Assembly: GCA_005768755.1 (NCBI GenBank)
Contig: VAFL01000001.1
Span: 186,001-250,000, forward strand
Origin: Paracoccus denitrificans
GTDB taxonomy: Bacteria > Pseudomonadota > Alphaproteobacteria > Rhodobacterales > Rhodobacteraceae
Reading direction: 5' to 3'
Length of the DNA: 64,000 bases
Shown here piece by piece: positions 62,169-64,000 of this stretch (positions are counted from its first letter, which is position 1; each line of letters starts with the position of its first letter). A program made the translations under genes and the position numbers. Below the pieces are notes generated by a model. The model did no database searches, was not told the DNA's origin, and saw nothing but the letters and a program-made list of their open reading frames with translations.

Positions 62169-63568
62169 GACCTGCGGCGCGGGCGCGTCCTGCCGGCTTT
62201 TCGCTGCGTCGCCGGCTGGTCTGGCAATTCGTGGCACTTTCCACGCTTCTGGTTGTGGTCCTGTTTTTCGCCGTCAGGCTGGCGGCAGAACGTGCGTCCC
62301 GCGCCAGTCAGGATGCTGTTCTGGGCGCAGCCGTGATCTCTGTCGCCGATGGCATCCACGCCGTGGATGACGGGCTGACACTGGATCTGCCTTATGCCGC
62401 CTTCTCGATGCTGGGTGCGATGGGGAATGAACGGATTTTCTACAGTCTCAGTATCGGGCCGCGGTTTGTTTCGGGCTACGAAGCACTGCCCCGACCGCCA
62501 CACCCTCCCGGCGATCTGTCGCCGGTCTTCTACGATGCCGATTATACAGACAGCCGCCTGCGGCTTGCCTCGGTCGCGCGGCGGGTTCTGATCGACGACG
62601 CCATGCAGGAAATCGTCGTCGTGCTGGGCCAGACCAGGAACGGCCAGATCGCCATCGCCCGCGATACGGCCCGCAGCGCGGCTTGGGTCGGCTTTGGCTT
62701 TCTGCTGCTGGCCGTGCCGATGGCGCTTTGGGCGGCGCGCGCGGTGGTGGGCCCGGTTGATCTTCTGGCCGAGGCCGTAACCCGGCGTGGTCCGCACGAC
62801 CTGCGTCCCGTCCGTCATCCCGCCCCCCGAGAGCTGCTGCCGCTGGTTGGCGCATTGAACGGCTTCATTGCGCGCCTGCGCGCAACGCTGCACCTGACCG
62901 AGACCTTCATCTTCGAGGCCGCGCACCGCATTCGCACCCCGCTGTCACTGGTCAGGGTCGAGGCCGAAAACGCATTGTCGGCCACGCATGATGAAGCAAC
63001 GCGCTTGCGTCTGCGCCGGATGTTGCGCGCGATCAGCGACAGCAGCCGTTCTGCAAGCCAGATACTGGATCACGCGACGGTGCTGTATCGCAGCGAGCAG
63101 TTTGAACCCGCCGCGCTGGATCTGGCCAGCCTGACGGCAACGGTCCTGCGCGCTGTGGGCCCCATCGCGGACATGCGCGAGATCGAGATCGTCGCGCGCG
63201 GTCTGGACCGGCCCGCGCCGATCCGGGCCGACGAACGGATGATGGAACTCGCGCTGCGCAATATCCTCGACAATGCGCTGAAATATTCCCATGACGAGGG
63301 CCGGATTGATGTCGCCTTGCGACAGCAGGCGGGCCTTGCGCTTCTATCTGTCGATGATGAAGGCCGTGGATTGGTCGCAGCGGATGGCGACCTGTCAGGG
63401 CGCTTTCAACGCGGCAGCAATGTTGGCGACATCGTCGGCTCGGGCCTTGGTCTGACCATTATCGAGGAAGTGGCCACCGCCCATGGTGGCAGCTTTACCC
63501 TGACAGCCAGAGCGGAGAAAGGCACATGCGCGACCTTGTCCTTGCCATTGTCACAGCCCTTGGATTGA
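62165..63568 (+). CDS. tctE: Sensor histidine kinase TctE
   Basis: A 467-aa membrane kinase: two membrane segments (FVALSTLLVVVLFFAVRLA near 22-40 and AAWVGFGFLLLAVPMALW near 172-190) bound a periplasmic sensor of the 2CSK_N type, then HAMP-like linker, H-box EAAHRIRTPL with H254, and HATPase motifs LRNILDNALKYS, DDEGRGL and GSGLGLTIIEEV. The H-box has Arg rather than Lys/Leu, as in TctE kinases. It overlaps the next gene by 43 nt. Confidence 0.92.
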   Translation: MRPAARARPAGFSLRRRLVWQFVALSTLLVVVLFFAVRLAAERASRASQDAVLGAAVISVADGIHAVDDGLTLDLPYAAFSMLGAMGNERIFYSLSIGPRFVSGYEALPRPPHPPGDLSPVFYDADYTDSRLRLASVARRVLIDDAMQEIVVVLGQTRNGQIAIARDTARSAAWVGFGFLLLAVPMALWAARAVVGPVDLLAEAVTRRGPHDLRPVRHPAPRELLPLVGALNGFIARLRATLHLTETFIFEAAHRIRTPLSLVRVEAENALSATHDEATRLRLRRMLRAISDSSRSASQILDHATVLYRSEQFEPAALDLASLTATVLRAVGPIADMREIEIVARGLDRPAPIRADERMMELALRNILDNALKYSHDEGRIDVALRQQAGLALLSVDDEGRGLVAADGDLSGRFQRGSNVGDIVGSGLGLTIIEEVATAHGGSFTLTARAEKGTCATLSLPLSQPLD

Positions 63569-64000
63569 CGGCGCCCGCCCATGCTTTCGAGATCGAGCAG
63601 GAGCGCGTCTTCGGCGGCCCTGACGGGCGCGAGATCGCCGTCATTTCAACCACGGACCTGCCGGCAATCGAGGATGTGCTGGAAGCCTTTGTCGACGACC
63701 GGCCCGACACCCGCATCCGCTATGTCCAGGCGTCAAGCATCGAGGTCTTTCGCGCCATCCACGATGAACGGGCACCGTTCGATCTGGTGATGTCCTCGGC
63801 CATGGATCTGCAGATGAAGCTGGCCAATGACGGATTTGCGCGGTCGGTCCGACCCGACGCCGGCGCGTTGCCTGACTGGGCGAAATGGCGCGATCAGCTG
63901 TACGGCGTCGCGCTGGAGCCGGTGCTGGCGCTGGCCTCGCGCCGGGGATTGGGCGATCTGCCGGCCCCGCGTACGCGGCGCGATCTTATCGCCATGCTGC
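63526..64000 (+). CDS. Periplasmic substrate-binding protein (partial, runs off right edge)
   Basis: About 158 codons are visible. The start MRDLVLAIVTALGLTAPAHA is a signal peptide; the mature part reads EIAVISTTDLPAIEDVLEAF, then IRYVQASSIEVFRAIHDE and FDLVMSSAMDLQMKLANDG, the fold of iron/molybdate-type extracellular binding proteins. It overlaps the tctE end in another frame and has GGAGAAAGG before the ATG, so it is co-expressed with tctDE and may help TctE sense ligand. The rest is beyond the window. Confidence 0.8.
   Translation, partial: MRDLVLAIVTALGLTAPAHAFEIEQERVFGGPDGREIAVISTTDLPAIEDVLEAFVDDRPDTRIRYVQASSIEVFRAIHDERAPFDLVMSSAMDLQMKLANDGFARSVRPDAGALPDWAKWRDQLYGVALEPVLALASRRGLGDLPAPRTRRDLIAML

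Noticed and set aside
1..64000. tRNA, rRNA or riboswitch genes
   Set aside because: No cloverleaf with a GTTCRA T-loop and matching acceptor stem, no rRNA text and no known riboswitch core was found in the intergenic spaces by eye. A covariance-model scan would be decisive.

Overview
The window is GC-rich, gene-dense chromosomal DNA from an alphaproteobacterium, most likely a Rhodobacterales member of the Paracoccus/Rhodobacter type. This rests on protein content and gene order: priA-fsa-DUF484-xerC, dusB-ntrB-ntrC-ntrY-ntrX with an NtrC that lacks the GAFTGA loop, phosphatidylcholine synthase, COQ9, a TrcR/DUF1013 protein, and a LexA box of the alphaproteobacterial GTTC-N7-GTTC type in front of uvrA. 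I saw no tRNA, rRNA, CRISPR array, IS element or prophage, and no gap above 300 bp without a gene.

Layout. 1-4.05 kb: priA (runs off the left edge), a transaldolase-like aldolase, DUF484 and xerC, the last three joined by ATGA overlaps. 4-10 kb: a small gene broken by an in-frame TAA, an SRPBCC protein, two tandem secreted paralogues with a PASTA-like motif, phosphatidylcholine synthase, an orphan peptide-type solute-binding protein and a secreted TonB_C-like protein. 10-16 kb: cell-wall genes (lytic transglycosylase, L,D-transpeptidase), a Lys/Ala-rich protein and uvrA with its SOS box. 16-22 kb: GFA-family protein, tadA, rluB with a repetitive basic tail, hemP, and the znuA / zur-znuC-znuB zinc locus with two Zur-like boxes. 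22-26 kb: a small secreted protein, a YjbF-YjbH pair and a lipoprotein. 26-34 kb: dusB and the nitrogen-regulation operon, closed by a strong terminator. 34-48 kb: housekeeping and envelope genes (MltB-type transglycosylase, YbaK, recO, two META lipoproteins, rpsU, COQ9, a quinone oxidoreductase, an SDR, RNase T2, trcR, SH3-domain proteins, gabD, P1 peptidase). 58.4-64 kb: a tripartite tricarboxylate transporter (tctCBA) divergent from its two-component system tctDE, followed by a truncated solute-binding protein.

The most interesting region is 48.05-58.23 kb. Five genes on the minus strand are translationally coupled by 1-14 nt overlaps: a 1236-aa HEAT/DUF4132 protein, a MoxR-type AAA+ ATPase, a DUF5682 protein, a von Willebrand A (MIDAS) protein and a SWIM zinc-finger protein. 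Order, family and size match, from memory, the uncharacterised Escherichia coli yehI-yehL-yehM-yehP-yehQ genes. MoxR-VWA pairs elsewhere act as ATP-driven maturation or metal-insertion machines, so this looks like a conserved multi-protein chaperone or conflict-type module whose substrate is unknown. An inverted repeat about 120 bp upstream may be its operator.
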